From the NCBI RefSeq assembly GCF_002741035.1, contig NZ_CP016808.1, positions 7,154,001-7,218,000 of the forward strand: a stretch of DNA of 64,000 bases, in the 5' to 3' direction. A program made the translations under genes and the position numbers. The notes beneath the pieces were generated by a model that saw only the letters and a program-made list of their open reading frames with translations, had not been told where the DNA came from and did not search any database. Source of the DNA: Paenibacillus sp. BIHB 4019 (GTDB lineage Bacteria > Bacillota > Bacilli > Paenibacillales > Paenibacillaceae). Below, piece by piece: positions 18,524 through 27,636 of the stretch (within the stretch, counting starts at the first letter, position 1; each line of letters opens with the position of its first letter).

Positions 18524-19906
18524 CTACCGAAGGGCAGAAGCCAATGCTGCCGTAGCTGCAGGTGATTGCACAATTTTCATTTTTGCTGCAGCCGCCTCGG
18601 CAGCTTCCGCTTTAAGCTCAGCTTGCTGCGACTTGTCCAATTGCTCTTCCAGTGCAAAAAGCTTTACAAACATGTCCATCGCTTCGTCAGCACGTCTTTC
18701 TCCGGCCATTTCCTTGATCCGCAAAATAGGGTCCTGCATCATTTGATTGACAATGCTCTTCGTCAGCTTTCTGATTACTTTAAGCTCATGCTCGTCCAGA
18801 TCCGGGAGCTTGTTCGTCAAGCTGTTGAACGTCTCCTCATGAATCTCTGCCGCTTTCGTCTGCAGCGCCCGAATAAGCGGCACGACTCCCAGCGTTTTGT
18901 ACCATTGCTCAAACAGATCCATTTCCTGAGCGATCATCGTTTCGATTTTGGCGGCTTCCTTGCGGCGCTGTTCCAAGTTACTTTCCACAATGCCCTCCAA
19001 GTCGTCGATGTCATACAAAAAGACGTTGTCCACCGCGGCAATCGTTGGATCAAGATCCCTTGGGACCGCGATATCAATCATGAACAGCGGCTTTGATCTC
19101 CGGCGCTGCATGGCGCTTGCGACGACCTGACGCGTAAGCACGAAGTTGTCAGCTCCCGTCGAGCTAATGACAATATCAGCTTCATGCAGCCTAATCGCCG
19201 CTTCGTCCATCGAGCAAGCTATTCCGTTAAACTTGTCCGCTAATTGAACGGCACGTTCATACGTCCGGTTCACGACGATAACCCGGTCAGCCCCATTCGC
19301 ATACAGATGCTTCGCTGTCAGCTCGCCCGTCTCGCCAGCCCCAATCAGCATGACCGTCTTTTTGGAAAATTGGCCGAATATACGCTTGCCCAGCTCAACG
19401 GCAGCATAGCTGACCGATACGGCAGATTCGCCAATCGTCGTCTCCGAATGCGCCCGCTTTGCCATCGTAATCGCCTGCTTAAACAGCGTATTGAACAGCG
19501 TTCCCGTCGTTCTTTGCTGCTGGGCTAGCGCGAAAGCATCCTTCACTTGTCCGAGAATTTGCGTCTCGCCGATAATCATGGAATCCAAACCGCTTGCAAC
19601 GCGGAATAAATGCTCAATCGCCTTCTCATCCTCGTACATATATAAATGATTCGTAAATTCTTTCCTTGGCAGGTTGAACCATTGCTCCATAAAGCTGCGG
19701 ATATAATGCCCGCACAAATGATGCCTGTCCACCACCGCATACAATTCTGTCCGATTGCAGGTCGCTACAATGACACATTCCATAATGCTGTCTGTATTCA
19801 TAAGCTGTTTGACAGCTTCTGGCAGCTCTTTTTCCGAAAACGCAAAACGTTCTCTCACTTCTACTGGAGCTGTACGGTAGTTAAGACCTACTGTAATAAT
19901 GTGCAT
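18524..19906 (-). CDS. hemA: Glutamyl-tRNA reductase
   Basis: This is the first enzyme of C5 tetrapyrrole synthesis, reducing glutamyl-tRNA to glutamate-1-semialdehyde with NADPH. It has 460 residues from ATG 19906 (canonical MHIITVGLNYRTAPVEVRE start). The catalytic Cys is in ATCNRTE, the NADPH motif in GAGETGE, and the C-terminal dimerisation domain is present with an Ala-rich tail. Three extra codons upstream start at a GTG within the AGGTG ribosome-binding site. It heads the heme cluster and has its own TATAAT box. Confidence 0.96.
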   Translation of the reverse strand: MHIITVGLNYRTAPVEVRERFAFSEKELPEAVKQLMNTDSIMECVIVATCNRTELYAVVDRHHLCGHYIRSFMEQWFNLPRKEFTNHLYMYEDEKAIEHLFRVASGLDSMIIGETQILGQVKDAFALAQQQRTTGTLFNTLFKQAITMAKRAHSETTIGESAVSVSYAAVELGKRIFGQFSKKTVMLIGAGETGELTAKHLYANGADRVIVVNRTYERAVQLADKFNGIACSMDEAAIRLHEADIVISSTGADNFVLTRQVVASAMQRRRSKPLFMIDIAVPRDLDPTIAAVDNVFLYDIDDLEGIVESNLEQRRKEAAKIETMIAQEMDLFEQWYKTLGVVPLIRALQTKAAEIHEETFNSLTNKLPDLDEHELKVIRKLTKSIVNQMMQDPILRIKEMAGERRADEAMDMFVKLFALEEQLDKSQQAELKAEAAEAAAAKMKIVQSPAATAALASALR

Positions 19907-19958
19907 ATGTGTCACCTGCCTCCCTTATCAAATTGCCGCGTCTCATTCTTTCTACGCC

Positions 19959-19964
19959 ATTATA
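19959..19964 (-). promoter_or_regulatory. Extended -10 promoter of hemA
   Basis: On the minus strand TGTGCTATAAT contains a consensus -10 (TATAAT) with an upstream TG, about 50 nt before the hemA start. No good -35 hexamer lies 16-18 nt upstream, so this would be an extended -10 type. Confidence 0.6.
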
Positions 19965-20041
19965 GCACAGTTCGACATTCATACTTCCTTCATTTATGAA
20001 TAAAGTTTGAACCACAAATCCATTATTCCCTAATCATACAA

Positions 20042-20075
20042 AGAAATAACCATGGAAGCTTCCATGGTTATTTCT
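20042..20075. terminator. 34-bp perfect palindrome, terminator after speD
   Basis: AGAAATAACCATGGAAG (20042-20058) is followed directly by its exact complement. Folded on either strand it makes a long hairpin; the minus-strand copy is followed by TTGTATG and lies 20 nt past the speD stop. The U-tract is weak, so termination is likely but not certain. Confidence 0.7.
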
Positions 20076-20094
20076 GTATCATACATGTGAGAGC

Positions 20095-20493
20095 TTAAAC
20101 GAGCTCGATTTGTTTCATTTTCGGTTCTTCAACTTGCAATTCGCCCATACCGCGTATCAGCTTCTTTGCATGAGTTGTTGTTGGCTTCAGCACAGCAATC
20201 ATATAATCGATAGCCACCTGTGGATCCACGGTTTCACCGCAAGTATAACAATCAAGCGCGGCGAATCCTCTCTCAGGATACGTGTGAATAGAGAGGTGAC
20301 TCTCTGACAGCAACACGAGTACGGTTGCTCCTTGAGGCTCAAATTGTTTGGATTGCACCGACATTACAGTAGCGCCACAGCTTTCAGCAGCCTCCACCAT
20401 TTGGGCTTGCAAAAATTCAGCGTTGTTCAGTAGATCGAAATCTACTCCCCAAGTATCAACAGCAACGTGTCTTCCGAAAGTTGAGTATTCCAT
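20095..20493 (-). CDS. speD: S-adenosylmethionine decarboxylase proenzyme
   Basis: SpeD makes decarboxylated S-adenosylmethionine, the aminopropyl donor for spermidine. From ATG 20493 (GGGGG 9 nt upstream) there are 132 residues, the size of the short bacterial class. The self-cleavage site is clear in LSESHLSIHTYPE, where the Ser after Glu becomes the pyruvoyl group, and the CYTCGE segment holds the catalytic Cys. Fifteen extra in-frame codons upstream lack a site. It is a single-gene unit between hemA and the YjgB-like lipoprotein, an arrangement not found at this locus in B. subtilis. Confidence 0.95.
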   Translation of the reverse strand: MEYSTFGRHVAVDTWGVDFDLLNNAEFLQAQMVEAAESCGATVMSVQSKQFEPQGATVLVLLSESHLSIHTYPERGFAALDCYTCGETVDPQVAIDYMIAVLKPTTTHAKKLIRGMGELQVEEPKMKQIELV

Positions 20494-20690
20494 CTTCCGG
20501 TTCCCCCTTCCTAGGAATAAAATGTTTAAAAATTTCATCCGCTAGGACCTACGTCATTCACTTCCCGAGGGAATAATCTCTCGCAACATAACCATGTCCT
20601 GAGTGAATCCTGGTTCCTATTATTGTGTTAAACGATGTTTTCAACGAGATTAAAAATAACATCTATCCGTCAGAATTGCAACCTTTTTTT

Positions 20691-21383
20691 TCAGCCGGCC
20701 ATATTATTTTTTGCATCCTGCGGACTGAATACGGAAATATGGTCGACCTTTCCGGTTGCTTTCGGGATAATGAATTTGAGCTGGTATTGATCGTTCACCT
20801 TGTACACATAAATCTGATCGTCGCCATTCGTCGCTGTTTCATCGGCTTTGCCCAGTGACTTCTCAATATCAATGTAAGACAATTGCTGCAAATTGGCCGC
20901 GTAGGAACGCATATCGAACACCTTCATGCCTTTGTTGAAGCCAATCGTAACGCCCCGTTTTGTATAGGCTGCGTAAATCCCTTTTCCCGCTGCCTCCGTG
21001 CTGTCAGCCTTGCCCCAATCCTGCTCAATCTCGTCGAACAGCGCAATATGCGCTGCGTATTTCACCTCGGGAATTTTACCTTCCTTCGCCAAATCAACAA
21101 GCTGGCCTATGCTGGGTGTTTCGCTCGCTTGCCCTGCATGTGCCGTCTGACCTGCTTGTCCAGCATCAGTTGAGCTTGCCGGCGCTGTTTCCTGACCGTT
21201 AGCGGATGTTTCCTGGCTATCTGGTGTTTGTCCAGCTTGCTGCTGGCCATCAGGCGTGCTGCTTTGAACAGCAGAGGTAGCTGCAGGCGCAGTATTCCCC
21301 GCTCCGCTGCAAGCAGCCAGCAGCAGCATAAAAGCGGCTGCCGCCATACAGGCAAACGATTTGAATGCTGTTGTTTTTATCAT
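20691..21383 (-). CDS. YjgB-like (DUF4309) lipoprotein
   Basis: From ATG 21383 (GGAGG 8 nt upstream) this encodes 230 residues. A signal peptide ends in the lipobox LLAAC, so the mature protein should be lipid-anchored outside the membrane. A Gly/Gln/Thr/Ser-rich linker precedes a C-terminal domain of about 130 residues (DWGKADSTE, YTKRGVTIGFNKG, MRSYAANLQ, ISVFSPQ) that matches my memory of the DUF4309/YjgB family. The function is unknown. It is a single-gene unit with no obvious partner. Confidence 0.82.
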   Translation of the reverse strand: MIKTTAFKSFACMAAAAFMLLLAACSGAGNTAPAATSAVQSSTPDGQQQAGQTPDSQETSANGQETAPASSTDAGQAGQTAHAGQASETPSIGQLVDLAKEGKIPEVKYAAHIALFDEIEQDWGKADSTEAAGKGIYAAYTKRGVTIGFNKGMKVFDMRSYAANLQQLSYIDIEKSLGKADETATNGDDQIYVYKVNDQYQLKFIIPKATGKVDHISVFSPQDAKNNMAG

Positions 21384-21545
21384 GCTGTATACCTCCAGAT
21401 TCACGTGAAGCTCCTGCTTCTTTTACTTGTAAAAGATTGTCCTTCGTTATTATGGACTGCTTCTAACCGTTAAATGTTGCAGTATGCAGTCAAAACTAAA
21501 ATTTACCACTTCATTGTTCTGCCTCAAGCAGCACTTCTTGAAAAT

Positions 21546-21574
21546 AAAAAAAAGAAACCGCAGCAGCGATTCCT
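21546..21574 (-). terminator. Terminator after the 196-residue gene
   Basis: Minus strand GAATCGC-TGCT-GCGG(U)UUC stem with one bulge is followed by eight U (21546-21553), 37 nt past the stop codon at 21611. Confidence 0.8.
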
Positions 21575-21610
21575 ATAAGCTTATGTTTACTGTCTGTATG
21601 CCATGCATCA

Positions 21611-22201
21611 TTACGCCTCAAGCACAAACAGCTTCTGCGTATGCGAGGCCAAACGCTCATCAATTGCGGCGATTTCAGTTTGATTTTTCGTCTGATTCCG
21701 AAGATCAAGCAGCTCGTTAATAGCATTATTCACCATCGAAATCTCGCGTTCAATCAAACGGCTGCGGAATACCCGCTCCAGTTGCCCGATCGTATCCTTG
21801 TATTCGAACACAACACGTGCGCCGCTCTTCGTTGTTTCAACGATTTTACGAACGGCTCCCTGTATATAGTGGTAGGTCATTGTATAATGGCTGTAAATGC
21901 GATTAACAACGGCGTCCCCATGGAAAGCTGAAACAGCTTTGCGCATAGCATTGGTTAGCTTCTGGTGTACAAGGCGGCAGGTGAGCACACAAACGTAACG
22001 GTCTTGTTGACGCTCAAAGATCAGTCTGATCTCTTCCCTCCCTGCTACGTCTTCGAGAACCAGCTCCTGATTGCCGTTATCGAGCACCATCACTTGTAGG
22101 TGAAGCTGCTGATCATCAAAAAAACGGACAAATTGGGTCATCTCTTCATTCGTTAACTGCAGTTTGGCATTTACATACTCTGTGGCTAGCCGCTGAGCCA
22201 T
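21611..22201 (-). CDS. Conserved-looking protein of unknown function (196 aa)
   Basis: I do not recognise the family with certainty. The protein is soluble, with no signal peptide or membrane segment. It begins with an alpha/beta region (to about residue 85). A helical region with HYTMTYHYIQGAVRKIVE and a C-terminal coiled coil rich in Arg/Glu/Asn (about 135-190) follow. GAGGAG lies 5 nt before ATG 22201. It lies between engB and the lipoprotein gene, with its own terminator. The 275-nt gap upstream holds a TATAAT on the minus strand (near 22331) without a good -35. Confidence 0.75.
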   Translation of the reverse strand: MAQRLATEYVNAKLQLTNEEMTQFVRFFDDQQLHLQVMVLDNGNQELVLEDVAGREEIRLIFERQQDRYVCVLTCRLVHQKLTNAMRKAVSAFHGDAVVNRIYSHYTMTYHYIQGAVRKIVETTKSGARVVFEYKDTIGQLERVFRSRLIEREISMVNNAINELLDLRNQTKNQTEIAAIDERLASHTQKLFVLEA

Positions 22202-22476
22202 AAAAATCTCCTCAATTCTTTAAACTTGCAATTGGATGCTACAATCAATTCTATTCTTCTATACCCGCTTTACGTAAATTTGAAACGAATCCATCTAATG
22301 ACCATTCGCCCTTTCACGCTTGCTTACCTATATTATACGTGATTGCATCCATTTATTCCTGCCGCTCAGTGCCGAAATTCTCGCATATTTCAGAAAAAAC
22401 GGGAAAATTATGCGAGGAGCCCCACATATCTTCCTGTATTCTCTTTCTTATGTGAAAAGTTGCCGCACTTGCTCCC

Positions 22477-23064
22477 TTATGTGGATATCGTCTCCGTAAT
22501 AACGCTCCATAATTCATCGCGGCCTTGGCCGGTCTCCGAGGAATAGAGCACCACTTTATCACGAGGGTCAGCTTGCAGCGTCGTCTTAATCATTTTAATA
22601 TGCTTGTCCCATTTGCCTTTAGGGATTTTGTCCGCTTTCGTTGCAACAATGCAGGTTGGAATATTGTAATGTTTGAGCCAATTGTACATAAGCTGGTCAT
22701 CCTTCGACGGCTCATGGCGAATATCGATAATAAGCAGTTGCAGCTTAAGCTCCTTGCGATCGCGAATGTACCTTTCAATCATTTGACCAAAAGCTTCGCG
22801 CTGGGTTTTGGAAACTTTGGCATAGCCATAACCCGGGAAATCGACAAAATAGATGCTGTCATTAACTCGGTAATAATTAAGCTGCTGGGTTTTGCCAGGC
22901 TGCGAGCTTGTTCTTGCCAAGTTTTTACGCATAATCATTTTATTTATTAATGAGGACTTCCCGACATTCGAACGCCCTGCCAGAGCAATCTCTGGCAAGG
23001 CATCCTCCGGGTATTGGTGCGGCTGAACCGCGCTTATAATAAAATCTGCTTGTGTAATCTTCAT
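22477..23064 (-). CDS. engB: Ribosome-biogenesis GTPase EngB (YsxC/YihA)
   Basis: This 195-residue TRAFAC GTPase is needed for assembly of the 50S subunit. G1 is [12 protein letters not shown]3 is DFPGYGYAK, and G4 is TKAD. Its ATG overlaps the lon stop by 4 nt (23061-23064), so translation is coupled to lon, and the lon–engB pair is conserved in Bacillus. Length and motifs are normal. No terminator stands out after the stop. Confidence 0.96.
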   Translation of the reverse strand: MKITQADFIISAVQPHQYPEDALPEIALAGRSNVGKSSLINKMIMRKNLARTSSQPGKTQQLNYYRVNDSIYFVDFPGYGYAKVSKTQREAFGQMIERYIRDRKELKLQLLIIDIRHEPSKDDQLMYNWLKHYNIPTCIVATKADKIPKGKWDKHIKMIKTTLQADPRDKVVLYSSETGQGRDELWSVITETIST

Positions 23065-25595
23065 AATATAGGTGTTCCTGCTTTCTCTTCTGTGTTGGCC
23101 GGAAGCAGCGCATGCAGGAGGACTTCATCAATATGCCCAACCGGGACAAACGTTATCTCGCTCCGCACACTGTCTGGAATGTCGCGCAGATCGCGTTCAT
23201 TATCCTTCGGCAGCAATATTTTCTTAATGCCTGCCCGGTGGGCGGCAAGCGATTTCTCCTTGAGTCCGCCGATTGGCAGTACGCGTCCGCGTAGCGTGAT
23301 TTCCCCTGTCATCGCGACCTCTTTGGACACATAACGTCCAGTCAAAGCCGAAATAAGCGCAGTGGCTATCGTGATGCCTGCAGACGGTCCATCCTTCGGA
23401 ATCGCACCTTCCGGAATGTGAATATGAATATCGTTTTTCTCATGGAACTGCGGGTCGATGCCAAGCTCCAGCGCCTTCGAACGCGTATAGCTGAACGCAG
23501 CCTGCGCCGATTCCTTCATGACATCTCCAAGCTGCCCCGTGAGCGTCAGCTTTCCGCTGCCCGGCATAACGGTCACCTCAATAACGAGCGTATCGCCGCC
23601 AACCTCCGTCCAGGCGAGGCCTGTAACGGCACCGATCTGATTTTCGGCCTCAGCCATGCCGTAGCGGAATTTCGCAGGTCCTAGCCATTCCTTCAGCAGC
23701 TCCAGATCAACGTTGAGAGTCTTCACCTCGGCAGGCTGCACTAACTCTGCTGAACGTTGCTCAGGCTGCTCGCCAGCCGCTTGCTGCTTCTCCAATCGGC
23801 CCGATACGGATGCCGTGTCTTCGCCTTCGCCAAATGCCGCTTCCAGCATATTCAGAGCTGGCTCATCCTGCTCAGCAGCTTCCTCTGCCTTAATCGGAAC
23901 CGTGCCCGATGCAACAATTTGCTTCGCTGCCTTGCGGCAAATCGCAGCCATTTGCTGCTCCAAATTCCGCACGCCGGATTCGCGCGTATAATCGCGGATA
24001 AGCTGAAGCAACGTTTCCTCGCTCACATGCAGCTGCTCATCTGTAAGGCCATGCTCCCGCTTCTGCTTTGGCAGCAAATAACGCTCAGCGATTTTCAGCT
24101 TCTCAAGCTCGGTATATCCGGGAATGTACAGCACTTCCATCCGGTCCAGAAGAGGACGCGGAATGTTATGCATTGCATTCGCCGTCGTTACGAACATGAC
24201 GCTCGACAAGTCGAATGGAACCTCAACAAAATGATCGCTAAACGTATTATTTTGCTCAGGGTCCAGCACCTCAAGCAATGCGGAGGCCGGATCGCCGCGG
24301 AAATCCATTGCCATCTTGTCGATTTCATCGAGCAGAAATACCGGGTTGCTTGAACCGGCCGTCTTCATGCCTTGAATAATGCGCCCTGGCATAGCACCCA
24401 CGTATGTACGGCGATGCCCGCGAATTTCTGCTTCGTCCCGCACCCCGCCAAGCGATATGCGAACGAATTTGCGCCCGAGCGACTTCGCGATGGACCGGGC
24501 GAGCGACGTTTTACCAACGCCTGGAGGGCCGACTAGACACAGAATCGGTCCTTTAAGCTTTTTCACAAGCTGCTGGACCGCAAGGTATTCCAGTACCCGC
24601 TCCTTCGGTTTTTCAAGCCCGTAATGATCCTGATTGAGAATGTCTTCCGCCTTGGATAGACTGAGATCATCTTCAGTCTCCTTGTTCCATGGCAACGATA
24701 AGAGCCAATCGATATAATTGCGTATAACGCCGCCTTCAGCCGAGGTGGTCGGCATTTTTTCCAGACGGTCAATTTCTTTCTCAATCTTTTCTTTCACTTG
24801 GTCAGGTACGCCGGCCTGCTCCAGCTGGCTGCGCAGCTCCTCAACCTCGCCGGCGCGTCCTTCCTTCTCGCCAAGCTCCTTCTGGATCGCTTTCATCTGT
24901 TCGCGCAAATAATATTCCTTCTGCGTTTTCTCCATCTGCTTCTTGACGCGCTGGCTGATTTTGCGTTCCAGCTCCAGCACTTCCCGCTCATTGTTCAAAA
25001 TATCGAGCAGACGCTCAAGCCGCTGACGGACATCGATCGTCTCCAAAATATCCTGCTTGTCTTTAATCTTGAGCGGCAGATGGCTCGTAATGACATCGGC
25101 CAAACGCCCTGGATCATCGATATCCGAGACCGCAGCATGCGTCTCTGGCGTAATTTTTTTGGACAAGGAAGTATAATGCTCGAATTGGCTGAGCACCGAG
25201 CGCATGAGCGCATCAACCTCAGGGTCGGTCGTCTCCTCTTCCGGAAATTCCTTAACCATAACCTCATAAAATTCTTCAGTCGGCAAATAATCCATAATTT
25301 CCGCGCGCAGGACGCCTTCCACCAGCACGCGGATCGTTCCGTTAGGCAGCTTAAGCATCTGCCGTACCTTCGCAATCGTACCGACTCTGTAAATATCTTC
25401 CTCAGTCGGCTCCTCTATGTTCACTTCCGATTGCGAGCAAAGCAATATCATATGATCGTCAACCATCGCGCGCTCTAGCGCGCGAACCGATTTGTCCCTA
25501 CCCACATCAAGGTGTAGCACCATGCTGGGATATACCAGTAGCCCCCTGAGCGGAAGCAAGGGCAGCCGACGGTTTTTCGTTTTTCCGGGTCCCAC
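23061..25595 (-). CDS. lon: ATP-dependent protease Lon (LonA type)
   Basis: This cytoplasmic AAA+ Ser/Lys protease degrades damaged and regulatory proteins. It is 844 residues long and starts at GTG 25595 (GGAGGTG upstream). N-terminal substrate domain, Walker [12 protein letters not shown], Walker B FLLDEIDK, catalytic Ser in KDGPSAGI and Lys in [14 protein letters not shown] are all seen. An acidic, Glu/Gln/Ala-rich insert of about 60 residues separates the AAA+ module from the protease domain and makes it longer than the usual 770-780. lonB lies just upstream and engB overlaps the 3' end. Confidence 0.96.
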   Translation of the reverse strand: MGPGKTKNRRLPLLPLRGLLVYPSMVLHLDVGRDKSVRALERAMVDDHMILLCSQSEVNIEEPTEEDIYRVGTIAKVRQMLKLPNGTIRVLVEGVLRAEIMDYLPTEEFYEVMVKEFPEEETTDPEVDALMRSVLSQFEHYTSLSKKITPETHAAVSDIDDPGRLADVITSHLPLKIKDKQDILETIDVRQRLERLLDILNNEREVLELERKISQRVKKQMEKTQKEYYLREQMKAIQKELGEKEGRAGEVEELRSQLEQAGVPDQVKEKIEKEIDRLEKMPTTSAEGGVIRNYIDWLLSLPWNKETEDDLSLSKAEDILNQDHYGLEKPKERVLEYLAVQQLVKKLKGPILCLVGPPGVGKTSLARSIAKSLGRKFVRISLGGVRDEAEIRGHRRTYVGAMPGRIIQGMKTAGSSNPVFLLDEIDKMAMDFRGDPASALLEVLDPEQNNTFSDHFVEVPFDLSSVMFVTTANAMHNIPRPLLDRMEVLYIPGYTELEKLKIAERYLLPKQKREHGLTDEQLHVSEETLLQLIRDYTRESGVRNLEQQMAAICRKAAKQIVASGTVPIKAEEAAEQDEPALNMLEAAFGEGEDTASVSGRLEKQQAAGEQPEQRSAELVQPAEVKTLNVDLELLKEWLGPAKFRYGMAEAENQIGAVTGLAWTEVGGDTLVIEVTVMPGSGKLTLTGQLGDVMKESAQAAFSYTRSKALELGIDPQFHEKNDIHIHIPEGAIPKDGPSAGITIATALISALTGRYVSKEVAMTGEITLRGRVLPIGGLKEKSLAAHRAGIKKILLPKDNERDLRDIPDSVRSEITFVPVGHIDEVLLHALLPANTEEKAGTPIL

Positions 25596-25632
25596 ACCAG
25601 CACCTCCAAAAGTTCAAGTCTCCCTTATTTTA

Positions 25633-27336
25633 TCATTCTGCGGAATCAGCCTGCAAATAGGGAACAGCCGCCCCCATATACCGTTCGTTTGGAACGTGGT
25701 TTTCCACTTCGCTTACGATCGTATTTCCTAGAGGGAACACCAGATTAAATACCTCATCTACACGTTCCACAGGAATGACCTTCAAACCTTTCAGATCAGC
25801 AAAAATGGCCTGCCAGTTTTCACGCGGAATAATGACCGTATCTGCCCCTGCCTGAAAAGCTGCCTCCACCTTCGCCAGCACGCCGCCTACAGGCTTGACG
25901 TCGCCATGGATGCCGACTTCCCCGGTCATCGCCAGCTTGTTGTCGATGGTCTCGTTTTTGATCGCTGAAGCAATTGCCGTCGCCATTGCAACCCCGGCAG
26001 ACGGGCCATCAATTGGCGTTCCGCCTGGGAAGTTGATATGCAAGTCATAATCCTGTGGATTCAGACCATACCGGCGCAGCATCGTCAGGACGTTTTCGAC
26101 AGAGCCTTTCGCCATGCTTTTGCGGCGCAGCGTACGCGAGCCTCCGCCAAGCTCTTCCTCCTCGACCACTCCAGTAATCGTATATTGCCCTTTGCCGCTG
26201 GCGGCCGGAATAGCACTGACCTCCACTTCGAGCAGCATGCCCATATTCGGGCCATAGACAGCAAGGCCGTTGACAACGCCCACTTGCGGCGCCTCCGGCA
26301 CCTTGCGCTCTGGACGCGGCGGAATTTGGCTGCTGTTCACAACCCATTCTACATCGGCTGCTGTAATGCGATCCCGTTTCTCGGACAAAGCAACACCTGC
26401 GGCCAGCTGAATGACGTTTACCGCTTCACGGCCATTTGTCGCATAGCGCTGCACGACCTCTACTGCTTCAGGGCATGGGGAAAATCCAATTTTCCGAATC
26501 GCATTTTCTGCAATGGAGGAAATTTCACCCGCAAGCAGCGGACGAAAGAAAATTTCCATGCAGCGCGAGCGAATTGCGGGCGGCAGCTCCTGCGGCGAAC
26601 GTGTCGTCGCGCCGACAAGACGGAAATCGGCAGGCAGGCCATTTTGAAAAATATCATGGATATACGAAGGAATGTTGACATCCTCGGAATTATAATAGGC
26701 GCTCTCCAAATACACTTTGCGATCTTCGAGCACTTTTAACAGCTTATTCATTTGGACGGGATGCAATTCCCCGATTTCGTCAATGAACAAAATACCGCCA
26801 TGCGCCTTCGTTACAGCGCCAGCCTTCGGCTGAGGGATACCAGCAACGCCCATCGCCCCCGCGCCTTGATATATCGGATCGTGAACGGAACCAATCAAAG
26901 GATCCGCAATGCCGCGCTCATCAAATCTCGCAGTAGTTGCATCGATTTCCGTAAACTTCGCTTCAGGCAAAAACGGCGAGGACGCATTTTTCTTTGCTTC
27001 CTCCAGCACAACACGAGCAGCCGCTGTTTTCCCGACGCCCGGCGGTCCATAAATAATGACATGCTGCGGATTTGCGCTGCACAGCGCGGCTTTAAGCGCG
27101 CGCAGGCCATCCAGCTGGCCAACGATATCCTGCATCGCCTGCGGCCTTGTCTTCTCGGCAAGCGGCTTCGTCAACGAGATGGAACGCAGCTTGCGCAGCT
27201 TATCCATTTCCTTGCGGGACTCACGGTCAACTGCAGACCGATTTGTTTTTTGATTGCGCAGCAAATTCCAGAAATACAAACCGATAACCACTGCAAAAAA
27301 CACTTGAATCAACATCAAAATAATACTTAAATTCAT
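25633..27336 (-). CDS. lonB: Membrane-tethered protease LonB
   Basis: This 567-residue Lon-like protease has an N-terminal transmembrane helix (about 5-24), no Lon N-domain, Walker [12 protein letters not shown], and a protease domain with Ser in DGPSAGVAMA and Lys in GGVLAKVEAA. In B. subtilis LonB is made in the forespore under sigma-F and localises to it. A fitting promoter is found at 27389-27418. AGGAG precedes the ATG. Order lonB–lon–engB matches Bacillus. Confidence 0.95.
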   Translation of the reverse strand: MNLSIILMLIQVFFAVVIGLYFWNLLRNQKTNRSAVDRESRKEMDKLRKLRSISLTKPLAEKTRPQAMQDIVGQLDGLRALKAALCSANPQHVIIYGPPGVGKTAAARVVLEEAKKNASSPFLPEAKFTEIDATTARFDERGIADPLIGSVHDPIYQGAGAMGVAGIPQPKAGAVTKAHGGILFIDEIGELHPVQMNKLLKVLEDRKVYLESAYYNSEDVNIPSYIHDIFQNGLPADFRLVGATTRSPQELPPAIRSRCMEIFFRPLLAGEISSIAENAIRKIGFSPCPEAVEVVQRYATNGREAVNVIQLAAGVALSEKRDRITAADVEWVVNSSQIPPRPERKVPEAPQVGVVNGLAVYGPNMGMLLEVEVSAIPAASGKGQYTITGVVEEEELGGGSRTLRRKSMAKGSVENVLTMLRRYGLNPQDYDLHINFPGGTPIDGPSAGVAMATAIASAIKNETIDNKLAMTGEVGIHGDVKPVGGVLAKVEAAFQAGADTVIIPRENWQAIFADLKGLKVIPVERVDEVFNLVFPLGNTIVSEVENHVPNERYMGAAVPYLQADSAE

Positions 27337-27388
27337 TTGTTACCCGCTCCTCTCAAAGGCACACTCCGGCAATAAAGTTCATAACTGG

Positions 27389-27418
27389 TAGTATTGCCTC
27401 ATCAGGAGAAAAATAACC
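27389..27418 (-). promoter_or_regulatory. Candidate sigma-F promoter of lonB
   Basis: Minus strand GGTTA (27414-27418), 15-nt spacer, GGCAATACTA (27389-27398). The -10 fits the sigma-F consensus GGnnAnAnTw exactly; the -35 matches 4 of 5 positions of GywTA. It lies about 50 nt before the lonB ATG. Confidence 0.55.
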
Positions 27419-27430
27419 ATCTATATAAGC

Positions 27431-27560
27431 GTAAACGGCGTTGCCTTCCGTTGGCGGCAACGCCCGTTTTGCTCAGATATAGGAGCTGATTCGAGGTGAA
27501 CCGGCTATCGCTGTCCATTGGCGGCGCTGCGCGTTTCATTCCGAGAAATATAGAGAAGGT
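27431..27560. repeat. Two diverged copies of a GC-rich intergenic hairpin element
   Basis: The gap 27337-27591 contains a 9-bp inverted repeat (27437-27445 with 27456-27464) within TTGGCGGCAACGCCCGTTTT. A related segment, ATTGGCGGCGCTGCGCGTTT, lies about 60 nt further on, each followed by a GAnATATAG-like string. They look like two drifted copies of one small intergenic repeat. No coding potential is evident. Confidence 0.4.
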
Positions 27561-27591
27561 AACGAGCAATGCAATACTTTCCTATATTTTC

Positions 27592-27629
27592 AAAAAAACC
27601 GTGCCGTCGTTCACATGAACAACAGCACG
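27592..27629 (-). terminator. Terminator after ispG
   Basis: A GC-rich stem of about 15 bp (27599-27613 with its partner near 27616-27630, some G-U pairs) is followed by seven U on the minus strand, 8 nt past the ispG stop. Confidence 0.92.
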
Positions 27630-27636
27630 GCCATGT

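Noticed and set aside
22380..22416. CTCGCATA/TATGCGAG hairpin in the gap after engB
   Set aside because: Short stem with a 21-nt A-rich loop and no U-tract on the minus strand; not convincing as terminator.
24798..25478. 226-codon plus-strand frame within lon
   Set aside because: Antisense shadow; codon pattern follows lon.
27437..27464. Hairpin in the lonB upstream gap as a terminator
   Set aside because: No proper U-tract on the minus strand and no plus-strand gene to end; treated as part of a repeat instead.
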